Assembly: GCA_964622545.1 (NCBI GenBank)
Contig: CAZUQM010000031.1
Span: 1-64,000 of the forward strand
Origin: JAFGLZ01 sp964622545
GTDB taxonomy: Bacteria > Planctomycetota > Phycisphaerae > UBA1845 > JAFGLZ01
Direction of reading: 5' to 3'
Length of the DNA stretch: 64,000 bases
Both the position numbers and the translations under genes were made by a program. This document shows, in pieces, positions 16,193 through 23,984 of this stretch (position 1 is its first letter; every line of letters starts with the position of its first letter). The notes under the pieces are model-generated. The model saw only the letters and a program-made list of their open reading frames with translations, ran no database searches and was not told where the DNA came from.

Positions 16193-17782
16193 ATGACGAC
16201 GAGACGTCACAAGCCGGTCGTTTCCTTTCAAGACGTGACGCTGCGCGCCGAGGGGCGGGTCTGCTTCGAGCAGACCGACTGGACCATCGAACGCGGCCAG
16301 CATTGGGCCGTGCTCGGGCCGAACGGCTCGGGTAAGTCGACGCTCGTCCGAGCGCTGTGCAGCGACGTGCCCGTTGTGCAAGGACAGATCGTTTACCGGC
16401 TCGGCAAGGCGGGGCGCGTCCGGACCGATGCCGACGGCCCGCCCGACGGCGCGATCCAGGTCGTCTCGATCGATCAGCATCGCCGGCTCGTGGCCGGCGT
16501 TTTGGCCTATCACCAGGCCCGGTGGTCGCCCATCGAGAAGATCACGGCCCCGACGGCACGCGAGACGATCGAAGGCATCGACGGCGACCGGCCCCCGCCG
16601 GCGCGGCGAGTGAACGAGATCGCGCGCTTGCTGGGGCTCGACGGCCTGCTGGTGCGCGAGATCACGCACCTGTCCAACGGCGAGATGCGCAAGGTGCTGC
16701 TGGCCCGCGCGCTGGTCCAATGGCCGGCCCTGCTCGTGCTCGACAATCCGTTCGCCGGGCTTGACCGCTCCAGCCGTCCCGCGTTGCGGCGGATCCTCCG
16801 CGAGGTGGCGGGTCGGGGCACGCAGCTCCTGCTGCTCACCCACCGCCCGGATGAGGTCCTGCCCTGCATCACGCACGTCGCCTATGTGGAGGGGCATCGA
16901 TTGGCCGCCACGGCCGCGCGCCGCGGCCGGCGCGGACGCGAGCTGATCGGACGACTGGACGCGGCGGATGCCTCGCGACCGCGGCGCGGCATGAGGCCTC
17001 GTCCGCCCGAGGCTTCGGCGCGGCAAGGGGTCGTGGGGACCCAGAAGGGGAGCCGACCGAGCCGGCGCGCCTCCGGCACGTCCTCGAGCCGGGCCACGCC
17101 CACGCCCGTCGTCCGTCTCCGCAACGTCGCCGTCCGCTACGGCCGGACGCAGATCCTCGGCGGCATCGATTGGACCATTCTCGCAGGGCAGCGCTGGCTG
17201 CTCGTCGGTCCGAACGGCTCAGGCAAGAGCCCGCTGCTGAGCCTGATCTTGGGCGACAACCCACAGTGCTACGCCAACGACGTCGAGGTCTTCGGCCGGC
17301 GTCGCGGCCCCGGCCAGAGTTCGTGGGAGATCCGCCGCCGGATCGGTTGGCTCGCGCCGGAGCTGCACTACCACTACACGGCCGACGTCGACGTGCTGTC
17401 CGTCGTGTGCTCGGGTTTTTTCGCGTCGATCGGCATGTACCGGGCCGCGTCGGACCGGCAGCGGCGTCTGGCCCGTCGATGGCTCCGCGGGCTTGGCCTC
17501 GACAACCTGGCCGGTGAACCGTTCGGTCGCCTTTCCGACGGTGAGCAACGGCTGGTGCTGCTGGCACGTGCGATGGTGACCTCCCCGCCACTGCTGATCC
17601 TCGACGAACCGTGCCAGGGCCTCGACGGCCATTACCGAAAGTGCGTGCTGAACGCCGTCGATGATGTGATCGGCCAGACCGACGCCACGCTGATCTTCGT
17701 CACGCACCACGCCGACGAACTGCCGCGCTGCATCACGAACAGGCTGCGGCTTGCGGCGGGGCGGGTGGGGGAGGTCCGCTAG
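16193..17782 (+). CDS. Double-ATPase ABC protein (ModF/PhrA-like)
   Basis: The 529-residue protein contains two ABC ATPase domains in one chain and no membrane segment, like E. coli ModF. Domain 1 has Walker A GPNGSGKST near 43-51, signature LSNGE and Walker B LLVLDNPFAGLD, in which Asn replaces the catalytic Glu. Domain 2 has GPNGSGKSP near 341-349, signature LSDGE and an intact LLILDEPCQGLD. A basic Pro/Arg/Ser-rich linker of about 60 residues joins them. The start at ATG 16193 is inferred from homology of MTTRRHKPVVSFQDV to the family start. Its role (molybdate-related regulation, or a soluble ABC function) is uncertain. No modABC lies nearby. Confidence 0.85.
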   Translation: MTTRRHKPVVSFQDVTLRAEGRVCFEQTDWTIERGQHWAVLGPNGSGKSTLVRALCSDVPVVQGQIVYRLGKAGRVRTDADGPPDGAIQVVSIDQHRRLVAGVLAYHQARWSPIEKITAPTARETIEGIDGDRPPPARRVNEIARLLGLDGLLVREITHLSNGEMRKVLLARALVQWPALLVLDNPFAGLDRSSRPALRRILREVAGRGTQLLLLTHRPDEVLPCITHVAYVEGHRLAATAARRGRRGRELIGRLDAADASRPRRGMRPRPPEASARQGVVGTQKGSRPSRRASGTSSSRATPTPVVRLRNVAVRYGRTQILGGIDWTILAGQRWLLVGPNGSGKSPLLSLILGDNPQCYANDVEVFGRRRGPGQSSWEIRRRIGWLAPELHYHYTADVDVLSVVCSGFFASIGMYRAASDRQRRLARRWLRGLGLDNLAGEPFGRLSDGEQRLVLLARAMVTSPPLLILDEPCQGLDGHYRKCVLNAVDDVIGQTDATLIFVTHHADELPRCITNRLRLAAGRVGEVR

Positions 17783-17822
17783 AAGTATCAGAGTGGGGTG
17801 GCTGATGTTGGAATGCCGAAGA

Positions 17823-17828
17823 TATAAT
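17823..17828 (+). promoter_or_regulatory. -10-like TATAAT just upstream of the DUF4160 gene
   Basis: A perfect TATAAT ends 11 bases before ATG 17840, unusual in this GC-rich sequence. No good -35 box is seen at 15-19 bases. If used, the mRNA would start about 4 bases before the start codon. Confidence 0.3.
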
Positions 17829-17839
17829 GGGAAAAGAGG

Positions 17840-18100
17840 ATGCCAGAGATCAGCCGGTTCTACGGGATAATCATCGCGATGTACTTCAACGATCATCCGC
17901 CGCCGCACTTCCACGCGGTATACGGATCGGATGAGGCACAGATCCGAATAGATCCGCCAGGGCTGATTCGTGGCCATCTTCCGCCACGCGCCCTCTCGAT
18001 GGTGATTGAATGGGCGTCCCTTCACGTGGAGGAACTGATGGAGAACTGGGCGCAGATTCGGCACGGTCAACCGTACGACAAGATCGAAGGATTGTCATGA
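17840..18100 (+). CDS. DUF4160 domain protein
   Basis: This 86-residue DUF4160 protein is recognisable by the N-terminal SRFYGIIIAMYFNDHPPPHFHAVYG, with the HxPPHxH cluster, and by the C-terminal helix WASLHVEELMENW. DUF4160 genes usually occur next to a DUF2442 gene, as here, and the pair has been suggested to be toxin-antitoxin-like; I know of no proven biochemical activity. The ATG is preceded by AAGAGG. Its stop overlaps the start of the next gene (ATGA), so the pair is translationally coupled. A second, more divergent pair lies at 50382-50841. Confidence 0.85.
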   Translation: MPEISRFYGIIIAMYFNDHPPPHFHAVYGSDEAQIRIDPPGLIRGHLPPRALSMVIEWASLHVEELMENWAQIRHGQPYDKIEGLS

Positions 18101-18384
18101 GTGCGCGAGAGTCGCTACCACGGATCACGCACGTTAGACCCGGTTCCGGTTATCAGCTCGAGTTGACGTTCACGGACGGGGTTTGCGGTGTGGTCGACCT
18201 GACCGATTGGATCGCCGGCAAAGGCGGCGTCTTTGAGGCCCTTGAGGACCCGGGCTTCTTCCGGCGAGTGTCCGTCAACCAGGAGCTCGGGACGATCCAC
18301 TGGCCTAACGACGTCGACTTCTGCCCGGATGTCCTCTACGCCGCCGTGACCGGTCGGCCGGTGACGGGAACCACGGGTGTATGA
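18097..18384 (+). CDS. DUF2442 domain protein
   Basis: This 95-residue DUF2442 protein begins at ATG 18097, overlapping the DUF4160 stop, with AAGGA upstream. Family features are the strand pair YQLELTFTDGVCGVVDLTDWI, the FEALEDPGFFRRVSV segment and IHWPNDVDFCPDVLY. It is the usual partner of DUF4160. Whether it acts as antitoxin, DNA-binding regulator or something else cannot be read from the sequence. Confidence 0.85.
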   Translation: MSARESLPRITHVRPGSGYQLELTFTDGVCGVVDLTDWIAGKGGVFEALEDPGFFRRVSVNQELGTIHWPNDVDFCPDVLYAAVTGRPVTGTTGV

Positions 18385-18515
18385 ACGCTACCTCATCAGA
18401 GAGAAACGGGCTGTATTCGTTCCGCATCAATCATCTGATTCTCTTCAGCATTTGACTTGAAAGGGCTCCACTAGCATAGCCCAGCGGGAGCATAGAAGGG
18501 TTACCGGTAAGGCAC

Positions 18516-19084
18516 TTACTTCCGCACGGTCAGCTCATAGCGGCAGTAGGATTTCGGATCGTTCCGCGGCGGGACGAGCGTCAACGTGAGCGTGGCCCGA
18601 TCGCCGCCGCCTTCATACGTGAACGGCTCGCCGGTGATGACGTCGATGGGCACGGGTACCTCAGTGATCTTCTCCAACGACGTCGGGAGCTTTCCCTCGT
18701 GTCGTGCGGCGTACAGGCGGATCGCCTCGATGCACCGCAGGGCGTCGATGTGACGTTCCAAGCGCTGATGGTATTCGTAGGCACGGACGAGTGCCGGCAG
18801 CATCATGGTGGAGAGGCGAAAGCCCGCGTCAGGGCGCCGGGACGCCTCCAAGGCCTGATCCGCATCGTGCGCGCCCTTCCACCCCTGCCAGTAGGGCACC
18901 AAGGACCACTTCAGCAGACGGTAGCGCCAGATCCGGAAGTCATCGGCGAGATAGATGGCCACGGCCTGTTCCCGCGGCATGGACTCGATGCGGTCTTCGT
19001 TGTAGCCCCGCTCGCGCAGATGGCCAACCTGGCCGAGTAGGCGTCAAACCAGCCGCTCACATGGCTTGCGTCGGTCGTGGTCAT
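18516..19084 (-). pseudogene. Frameshifted, truncated planctomycete-type protein
   Basis: Two frames make one protein-like sequence. The upstream frame begins at ATG 19084 with HVSGWFDAYSARLA. The downstream frame continues HLRERGYNEDRIESMPREQAVAIY from about 19025 and runs to the stop at 18516. The downstream frame has a TGA just before the junction, so the natural reading needs a frameshift near 19020-19030. The C-terminal part has an AAALRCIEAIRLYAARH-like helix, KLPTSLEKITEVPVPIDVITGEPF and a beta-rich end, an arrangement I associate with long planctomycete proteins of unknown function; here the N-terminal part is missing. It is either a remnant or carries an assembly error. Confidence 0.55.
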
Positions 19085-19222
19085 GGCGTCTCGTATGCTA
19101 CTACCTGGACGACGCCACGGCCGCACCGATTTCCGAGACCACTTCCGAGATTTCCGCAGAGAGAAGCTGCTGAGGAAGTGCCGGGGGCGGGCAGTCCGCG
19201 GGAGCCGGCTCCCCACGTGTGC

Positions 19223-20338
19223 TTACCGCTTCAGATGAAAGTCCAACCACTTGAACGCAATCGCGCGGGCCTCGGGCGGGACGGCGTGACCCTTGTCGTG
19301 CACGAACAGGCCGACGTTCGCGCTCTGACCCAGCAAGCGATAGACGTCGAGCACGGGCCTCACGTAGGGCCAGCTCTTGTTGCCGTCCGCGCTGTTGCCG
19401 CCGATCAGCAGCCACGCGCGCGGTGCGATCAGGGCGGGCACCTCATGGGCGTAGAGATCGCAGCCGGGCTTCTTGATCGCCGGGCCCAGGTACCACGGGT
19501 CGTGGTAGTTGGTGAACTCGAACCCGACGCCGCCCTCGCTGCTCACGCCGGCGACGACCCGCTCGTCGAACGCCATGAGGTACGTGACCTCCTTGGCCCC
19601 GAGCGAGTGCCCGATCGTCCCGATGCGGTCCTTTCGCACGTTCGACCGCGTCAGCAGGTAGTCGACGGCGCGCGAGGCGTCGTGGATCATCTTGGCCATG
19701 CCGGTTGCGCCGGGATGCGTCTCGAGGAAGCGTCGCGTGACGACGCGAAGCCTATCCCAGGCCGTGCCGGTCGTCGGTCGCCCCGGATACCGCCACAGGA
19801 AGTTCTCCGGCGCGATCGCAACGTAGCCCCGCTTGACCAGATCGAGTGCGAAGGCCTTCTCGGGCTGCTTGCCCAGGCCGGCCGGTTGGTCGATCGTCTC
19901 GTCGGTCGTCGAGTGCAGACAGACGACGGCGGGGAAGGGCCCCTTGCCCGGCGGCTCGAACAGGTAGCACCGCATCCAGATGCCCGGCTCGACCTGGATC
20001 TCCAGCAGCGTCCGCGTGATCCCGCCCGGCAGCTCGACGTGGGCGCGGATCTTGGGCTTCAGTGCGGGTCTCGGCAACGTCCCCAGGAAGGTGGTCCACT
20101 TCTCCAGTAGTTCTCGACGGCGGGTGCGCCACCGCTCCGGGGTCGAGATCGTCTCGCCCGCGGTCGTTCTCAGCAGATCGTACACACGCGGCTCGGGCGC
20201 CTTGGGGTCCTTGGGACGTTGCTTGTGCAGCGCGGCGATCCAGGCCGGCACCTCGCCCGATTCGGCGAGCGACGTTCGCACGGGCAGGACCAGTACGGAA
20301 GCCAGGAGAAGGCCGAGGGTGACATGGTGTGTGCGCAT
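19223..20338 (-). CDS. Exported alpha/beta hydrolase (acetyl-esterase-like)
   Basis: The 371-residue protein starts at ATG 20338, which has GGAGG at the right distance; the ATG 6 bases earlier is too close to it. A signal peptide covers residues 1 to about 26. The alpha/beta-hydrolase fold follows, with GGITRTLLEI, FPAVVCLHSTTDETIDQ, the nucleophile motif GHSLG (Ser245) and a C-terminal His351 in VHDKGHAVPPEA. The acid residue is not certain. The architecture resembles acetyl xylan esterases and dienelactone-hydrolase-like enzymes common in planctomycetes. The substrate is inferred only from carbohydrate-gene neighbours. Confidence 0.8.
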   Translation of the reverse strand: MRTHHVTLGLLLASVLVLPVRTSLAESGEVPAWIAALHKQRPKDPKAPEPRVYDLLRTTAGETISTPERWRTRRRELLEKWTTFLGTLPRPALKPKIRAHVELPGGITRTLLEIQVEPGIWMRCYLFEPPGKGPFPAVVCLHSTTDETIDQPAGLGKQPEKAFALDLVKRGYVAIAPENFLWRYPGRPTTGTAWDRLRVVTRRFLETHPGATGMAKMIHDASRAVDYLLTRSNVRKDRIGTIGHSLGAKEVTYLMAFDERVVAGVSSEGGVGFEFTNYHDPWYLGPAIKKPGCDLYAHEVPALIAPRAWLLIGGNSADGNKSWPYVRPVLDVYRLLGQSANVGLFVHDKGHAVPPEARAIAFKWLDFHLKR

Positions 20339-20679
20339 GGGCATCGCCTCCACGAGCGGAAACGGGCGTTGTCGTGTCACGGTCGCGCAGCGGTGACATC
20401 TCCCGCATCCTAGTGGAGGTCCGGCAGGGCTGCCATAGGTCGCTTATCGGGTGAGTCCGGGTGTGCGTTCAACGGCCCGCTGCCGGCATGAGGGATCCTC
20501 TTGGCACGAAAAAGCCATGTCAGCCCGACACCGCGGTGGATGAAAACCCGCGGGTAGGAGCGTGGCATGGGCATGAAGCACGTGCGAACTCGCCGCGGCG
20601 AAGCCCTGCGAAGCCGGGACGCCCGTGCCACGAGGTCCATTCTCTGCGCCGCGTTGCAGCCAGTGGGGCACGAACTCGC
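20339..20679. other. Intergenic region with short palindromes
   Basis: No gene is seen. It contains two self-complementary words, ACCGCGGT (20530-20537) and ACCCGCGGGT (20546-20555), separated by GGATGAAA. It also holds several GTGGCA(T/C)GGGC-like words on either strand, which may be eroded intergenic repeats. Confidence 0.35.
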
Positions 20680-21198
20680 CTAGCTTCCCCCCGCGGCGAC
20701 GAAGCGGGCAGGGTCGCGCGTTCGGAACGCCATGCTGTCGCCGCGTCGGGCCAGGGCCTCGGCCAGCCAGGGGAGCTGCTCCACGGCGCGCGTGGCGTCA
20801 TCGCCGAAGATCGGCGCGTCGCCCGCGTACATCAGCTCGATGCCGACCTCGAAGATGCCGTCGACGACATAGCGACAGAACCGCACCAGCCCGGCTGCGT
20901 GGAGGGGTGACCGGTCCTGGGGCTGGATCCAGACCTCAATCGGCTCACCGACGTAGAAGCAGCGCTTGACGAGAATGCCCATACCTCGCCGTGAGATGTT
21001 CCGCGTCCTCCCGCCAATGGCACAGGTCCGGAAGTTGCTCTTTCCGAAGAACTGGACGACGCAGCTGACGTGCAGCTCCTTGCGCTCGAGCTTGCGGCGC
21101 TCCCGCTCCTGATCCCTTTTCATGTCGAGCAGGAGGCTCATTTCTTCGATGGTGTTCAAGATCGTTGCAGGCGCATGGAAAGGCGCGGGTTTATCCAT
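20680..21198 (-). CDS. PilZ domain protein
   Basis: This 172-residue protein has an N-terminal helix with charged repeats (RDQERERRKLERKE) that provides the Arg residues of the RxxxR motif. It is followed by a PilZ barrel with NISRRGMG at 67-74, the (D/N)xSxxG motif that contacts cyclic-di-GMP. The barrel continues with GEPIEVWIQP and VRFCRYVVDGIFEVGIEL, and a tail helix ends the protein. It probably binds c-di-GMP and acts through partner proteins. ATG 21198 is preferred because GGGGGA lies upstream. A paralogue lies 156 bases upstream on the same strand, so the two probably form a duplicated pair. Confidence 0.85.
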   Translation of the reverse strand: MDKPAPFHAPATILNTIEEMSLLLDMKRDQERERRKLERKELHVSCVVQFFGKSNFRTCAIGGRTRNISRRGMGILVKRCFYVGEPIEVWIQPQDRSPLHAAGLVRFCRYVVDGIFEVGIELMYAGDAPIFGDDATRAVEQLPWLAEALARRGDSMAFRTRDPARFVAAGGS

Positions 21199-21354
21199 GT
21201 CCAGTCCCCCATACCGCATCCACATGCGCGAAGCTGCCCTGGCCGCGCGCAGAGGGAAAGCTCGAGTACCCTTCGAGAGGTGCGTAAGCGCCTCTAGGAA
21301 GATAGTCCCTGCCCGAGCCGGAGGTCGCCGGAGGCGACGCCTCGTCGCTCGAGC

Positions 21355-21876
21355 CTACCGCATCAACCGGTCATAAGCCTTGTGCTGCCGGCGCGTCTCA
21401 TTGAAGAACACGTTGTCGTTCTTGCGCTGCATGGCCTCGGCGAGCCACTCATGCTTCTGCTGGGCCCGAACCGGGTCTTCGCCGAAGACGGACTCCTCCG
21501 CGGCGATGCGGAGCTCGATCCCGACCTCGAAGAAGCCGTTGGCAATGTAGCGGCAGAACTTCACCAGCCCGGCCATGAACATCGGCGGCCTGCCCGCTGG
21601 CTGAATCATGACCTCGATCGGCTCGTCCTGGTGGAAGCACCGCTTGGCCACCAGCCCGAGCCCCTTGCTCGAGATGTTCCTCGTCTGCGCAAGCATCGCG
21701 GTGGTCTTGCTCACCCCGTCCGAGACGAACGAGATGCGGCAGGGCACCTGCATCGGCTTGCGCTGCCTGCTGCGCCGGTCGACCTCCGTCTTCCGTTCCC
21801 TGGCGAGGTTCTCGCTCAGTGTTTCGAGCGCGGCCATGACTTCGACGGAAGGCCGAAAACTCTCCAGACGGCTCAT
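21355..21876 (-). CDS. PilZ domain protein
   Basis: This 173-residue PilZ protein is paralogous to the one at 20680-21198. It shares the helical N-terminus, an Arg-rich DRRSRQRKP switch region, NISSKGLG at 67-74, EPIEVMIQPAGRPP, and VKFCRYIANGFFEVGIEL, with the same spacing. It likely binds cyclic-di-GMP. The start at ATG 21876 has GGGGGG upstream. The tail (EWLAEAMQRKNDNVFF) matches the paralogue, so the whole protein was duplicated, not just the domain. Confidence 0.85.
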   Translation of the reverse strand: MSRLESFRPSVEVMAALETLSENLARERKTEVDRRSRQRKPMQVPCRISFVSDGVSKTTAMLAQTRNISSKGLGLVAKRCFHQDEPIEVMIQPAGRPPMFMAGLVKFCRYIANGFFEVGIELRIAAEESVFGEDPVRAQQKHEWLAEAMQRKNDNVFFNETRRQHKAYDRLMR

Positions 21877-22494
21877 GATGAATCCCCCCACTTCGCGGCA
21901 TTCACGGGCTGTCCTTCGCCCGCTTAGCTGAGTGTGCCTGGGGGTTCTATGCGTCCGACCCTAACGAACGCAATGTCACTGTGCCCAATTGAAACTCAAT
22001 TCCCAGTGAGCCAAACACACCCATTCCGTAGAAGGATGTACGATATCATGGTGCCCGAAGGAAAACAGAACACGGCCATAAGTCCAAGGATTCCTACGGA
22101 GTTAGTTAAGGTAGGGGGTTCAGGTAAGCTGGTGGATTTGACAGGTCAGAGGCCGACCTTACACCCAATCGGGAACCTTTCCACGGCCGGCAAAGATTCC
22201 TTGGCTCCGCCTGGTTGCCCAACACAATCGAATCTATCGGTTTCCCGGCCTCAGGGGCGCCGTCGGAGACGCTCACACTTCGGATGGATGCCGCGCCGGA
22301 GACGCGACCGTGAGGGAGCGTTGCTGTTCAAGCACTCCAACAACACAGCTCCCTGACGGTCGCTGCTCTGAGTGGCGTCTCGCCCTCCCGATTCGAGCCC
22401 AGAAAATGGCGAATGTGGCAAGGTAGTGGCTTGAAGCGCGAAGGGTCTAGGCGCTGCCACCCACGGTGAGAGGTTCGGGGTCACGCCGGCAGGT
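21877..22494. other. Long intergenic region with dyad and hairpin
   Basis: This 618-base region has lower GC around 21950-22150. It holds an exact dyad, AATTGA-AAC-TCAATT (21987-22001), about 110 bases upstream of the PilZ gene, which could be an operator, and the hairpin listed at 22304-22363. An open frame at 21934-22356 has no family-like features and looks spurious. Confidence 0.45.
22304..22363. repeat. Long inverted repeat (REP-like hairpin)
   Basis: GCGACCGTGAGGGAGC (22304-22319) and GCTCCCTGACGGTCGC (22348-22363) pair over 16 positions with one mismatch, and a partly paired 28-base loop lies between. The inverted right arm recurs exactly at 15806-15821, so this is a dispersed element rather than a single terminator. 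There is no T-tract. Confidence 0.65.
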
Positions 22495-23640
22495 TCAGGA
22501 TTGTCCGGCCACGACCTTCTGTGCGGCACTGACGCCCCGGCCCAGCTCGACCGGATGGCCCATCTCGGCCAGGACCAGCTCCAGTGCGGCGATCGTGCCG
22601 AGCGTGTCGACAATGTCGACGTAGCCCATGTGCGAGATGCGGATCACCTTGCCCTTGAGGTGGCCCTGCCCGCCGGCCAGGTGGAACCCGTACGTCTGCT
22701 TGATCAGCTTACGCAGGGCAGCCTCGTCGATGCCGTCCGGTACGACCAGGGCCGTGACCGAGTCGGACGGATCCTTGGCGAACACCTCCAAACCGAGGGC
22801 CTCGGCGGCCTGGCGGGTCGCCCGGGCCATCAGCGCGGACCGCGCCCAGACGTTCTCGATGCCCTCCTCTAGGATCATCCCGAGCGTGACGGCGAGTCCG
22901 CGAATCATCGCGTTGTTGGGCGTGTACGGCGTGTCGAAGTTGGCCAGGCTCTTGCGATAGGCCTTCGGACAAAGATACAGCGAGTGCGACGCGAAGGAGT
23001 CCACCCGCTTCCACGCACGCTCGCTGACGGCCAGGAACCCCAAACCGGGCGGCAGCATAAACGCCTTCTGGCTGCCGGTGACGATCACGTCCACGCCCCA
23101 TGCGTCCGTCTTGACGGGCAACGTTCCCACGCTGGTGATGCCGTCGACCACCAAGAGCACGTCGTCGCCGCGCTGTCGAACGACCTTGGCGATGCCTTCC
23201 AGGTCGCTGACCGCGGCCGTGCTGGTCTCCGAGTGGGTGATAATCACCGTGCCGATCGAGCTGTCCCCATTGAGGTACGAGGCGATCACCTCGGGCTTGG
23301 CGCCGTGGCCCCATTCAATGTCGTAGGTGACGTGGCCGATGCCATACGACTCGCAGACCTTCGCCCAGCGCTCGCCGAACTTGCCTCCCTGTGCGACCAA
23401 AGCCTTGCGGTCCGGCGGACACGTTCCGACGATGGCCGATTCCATCGCGGCCGTGCCCGAGCCCGTGACGGTCAGCACGTCGCCTTGGGTCTGGAAGACG
23501 ACTTGCAGTCCCTCGGTGACCTCCTTGAACATCGCGCGGAATTCGGGCGTCCGGTGGTGCTCCTGGGGCTTGGCCATTTCGAGCAGGGCCTCGGCGGGGA
23601 CGGCCGTCGGGCCTGGCGTCATCAATCGAAGCTTGTTCAT
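22495..23640 (-). CDS. Class V aminotransferase (alanine/serine-glyoxylate type)
   Basis: This PLP enzyme of 381 residues resembles alanine-glyoxylate and serine-pyruvate aminotransferases. It opens with MTPGPTAVPAEALLEMAKPQEHHRTPEF, and the phosphate and ring-binding region contains GSGTAAMESA (about 60-69). Asp166 lies in VVDGITSVG, and the PLP Lys is Lys192 in VTGSQKAFMLPPG. The C-terminal IRISHMGYVD is typical. I chose ATG 23640 since the longer frame adds non-homologous residues. It is a single gene whose promoter is not identified. Its exact amino donor is not predictable. Confidence 0.9.
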   Translation of the reverse strand: MNKLRLMTPGPTAVPAEALLEMAKPQEHHRTPEFRAMFKEVTEGLQVVFQTQGDVLTVTGSGTAAMESAIVGTCPPDRKALVAQGGKFGERWAKVCESYGIGHVTYDIEWGHGAKPEVIASYLNGDSSIGTVIITHSETSTAAVSDLEGIAKVVRQRGDDVLLVVDGITSVGTLPVKTDAWGVDVIVTGSQKAFMLPPGLGFLAVSERAWKRVDSFASHSLYLCPKAYRKSLANFDTPYTPNNAMIRGLAVTLGMILEEGIENVWARSALMARATRQAAEALGLEVFAKDPSDSVTALVVPDGIDEAALRKLIKQTYGFHLAGGQGHLKGKVIRISHMGYVDIVDTLGTIAALELVLAEMGHPVELGRGVSAAQKVVAGQS

Positions 23641-23867
23641 CGCGGTGGGTCCTACTGCGGGAACTCGTCCTGTCCTAAGGGATCCGCTCTGGGAATCCGA
23701 GCCATGCATTATAGGTCTGCTCGGTGGGGCTCACAAGCACGGCGGCCCGATGCGCTTGCGGTACTCATCGTGTCTCCCCGCTTCCCGCCGGTCGATCGAA
23801 CGTCCCAATCGTTCGCGCACCGCTCAAGCTCGCCGGCACTAACTCCTGGAAAACAAAGGATTTTGAT
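23641..23867. other. Intergenic region before the Tad/vWA genes
   Basis: No gene is seen between the divergent aminotransferase and the Tad/vWA gene at 23985. The useful signal is the promoter listed at 23868-23896; the remainder to 23984 is leader sequence. Confidence 0.4.
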
Positions 23868-23896
23868 TTGGCGGGCCGCAAAACATTTTGCATATT
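23868..23896 (+). promoter_or_regulatory. Promoter of first Tad/vWA gene
   Basis: TTGGCG (23868-23873), 17 bases, CATATT (23891-23896). The 11-base word TTTTGCATATT around the -10 box occurs again at the same distance (about 90 bases) before the second Tad/vWA gene. Confidence 0.55.
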
Positions 23897-23984
23897 TCCT
23901 AGGCGACCCATTTTCGCGCAGTGGCAGGGTCGCATTGGGTCTTGCGAAGGCAAACCCTTCGCTGTGGATAGTCGGGGGTGAAAG

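Noticed and set aside
21934..22356. 140-codon plus-strand frame in the PilZ upstream region
   Set aside because: Arg/Pro-rich with no ribosome site, and it runs through the hairpin element.
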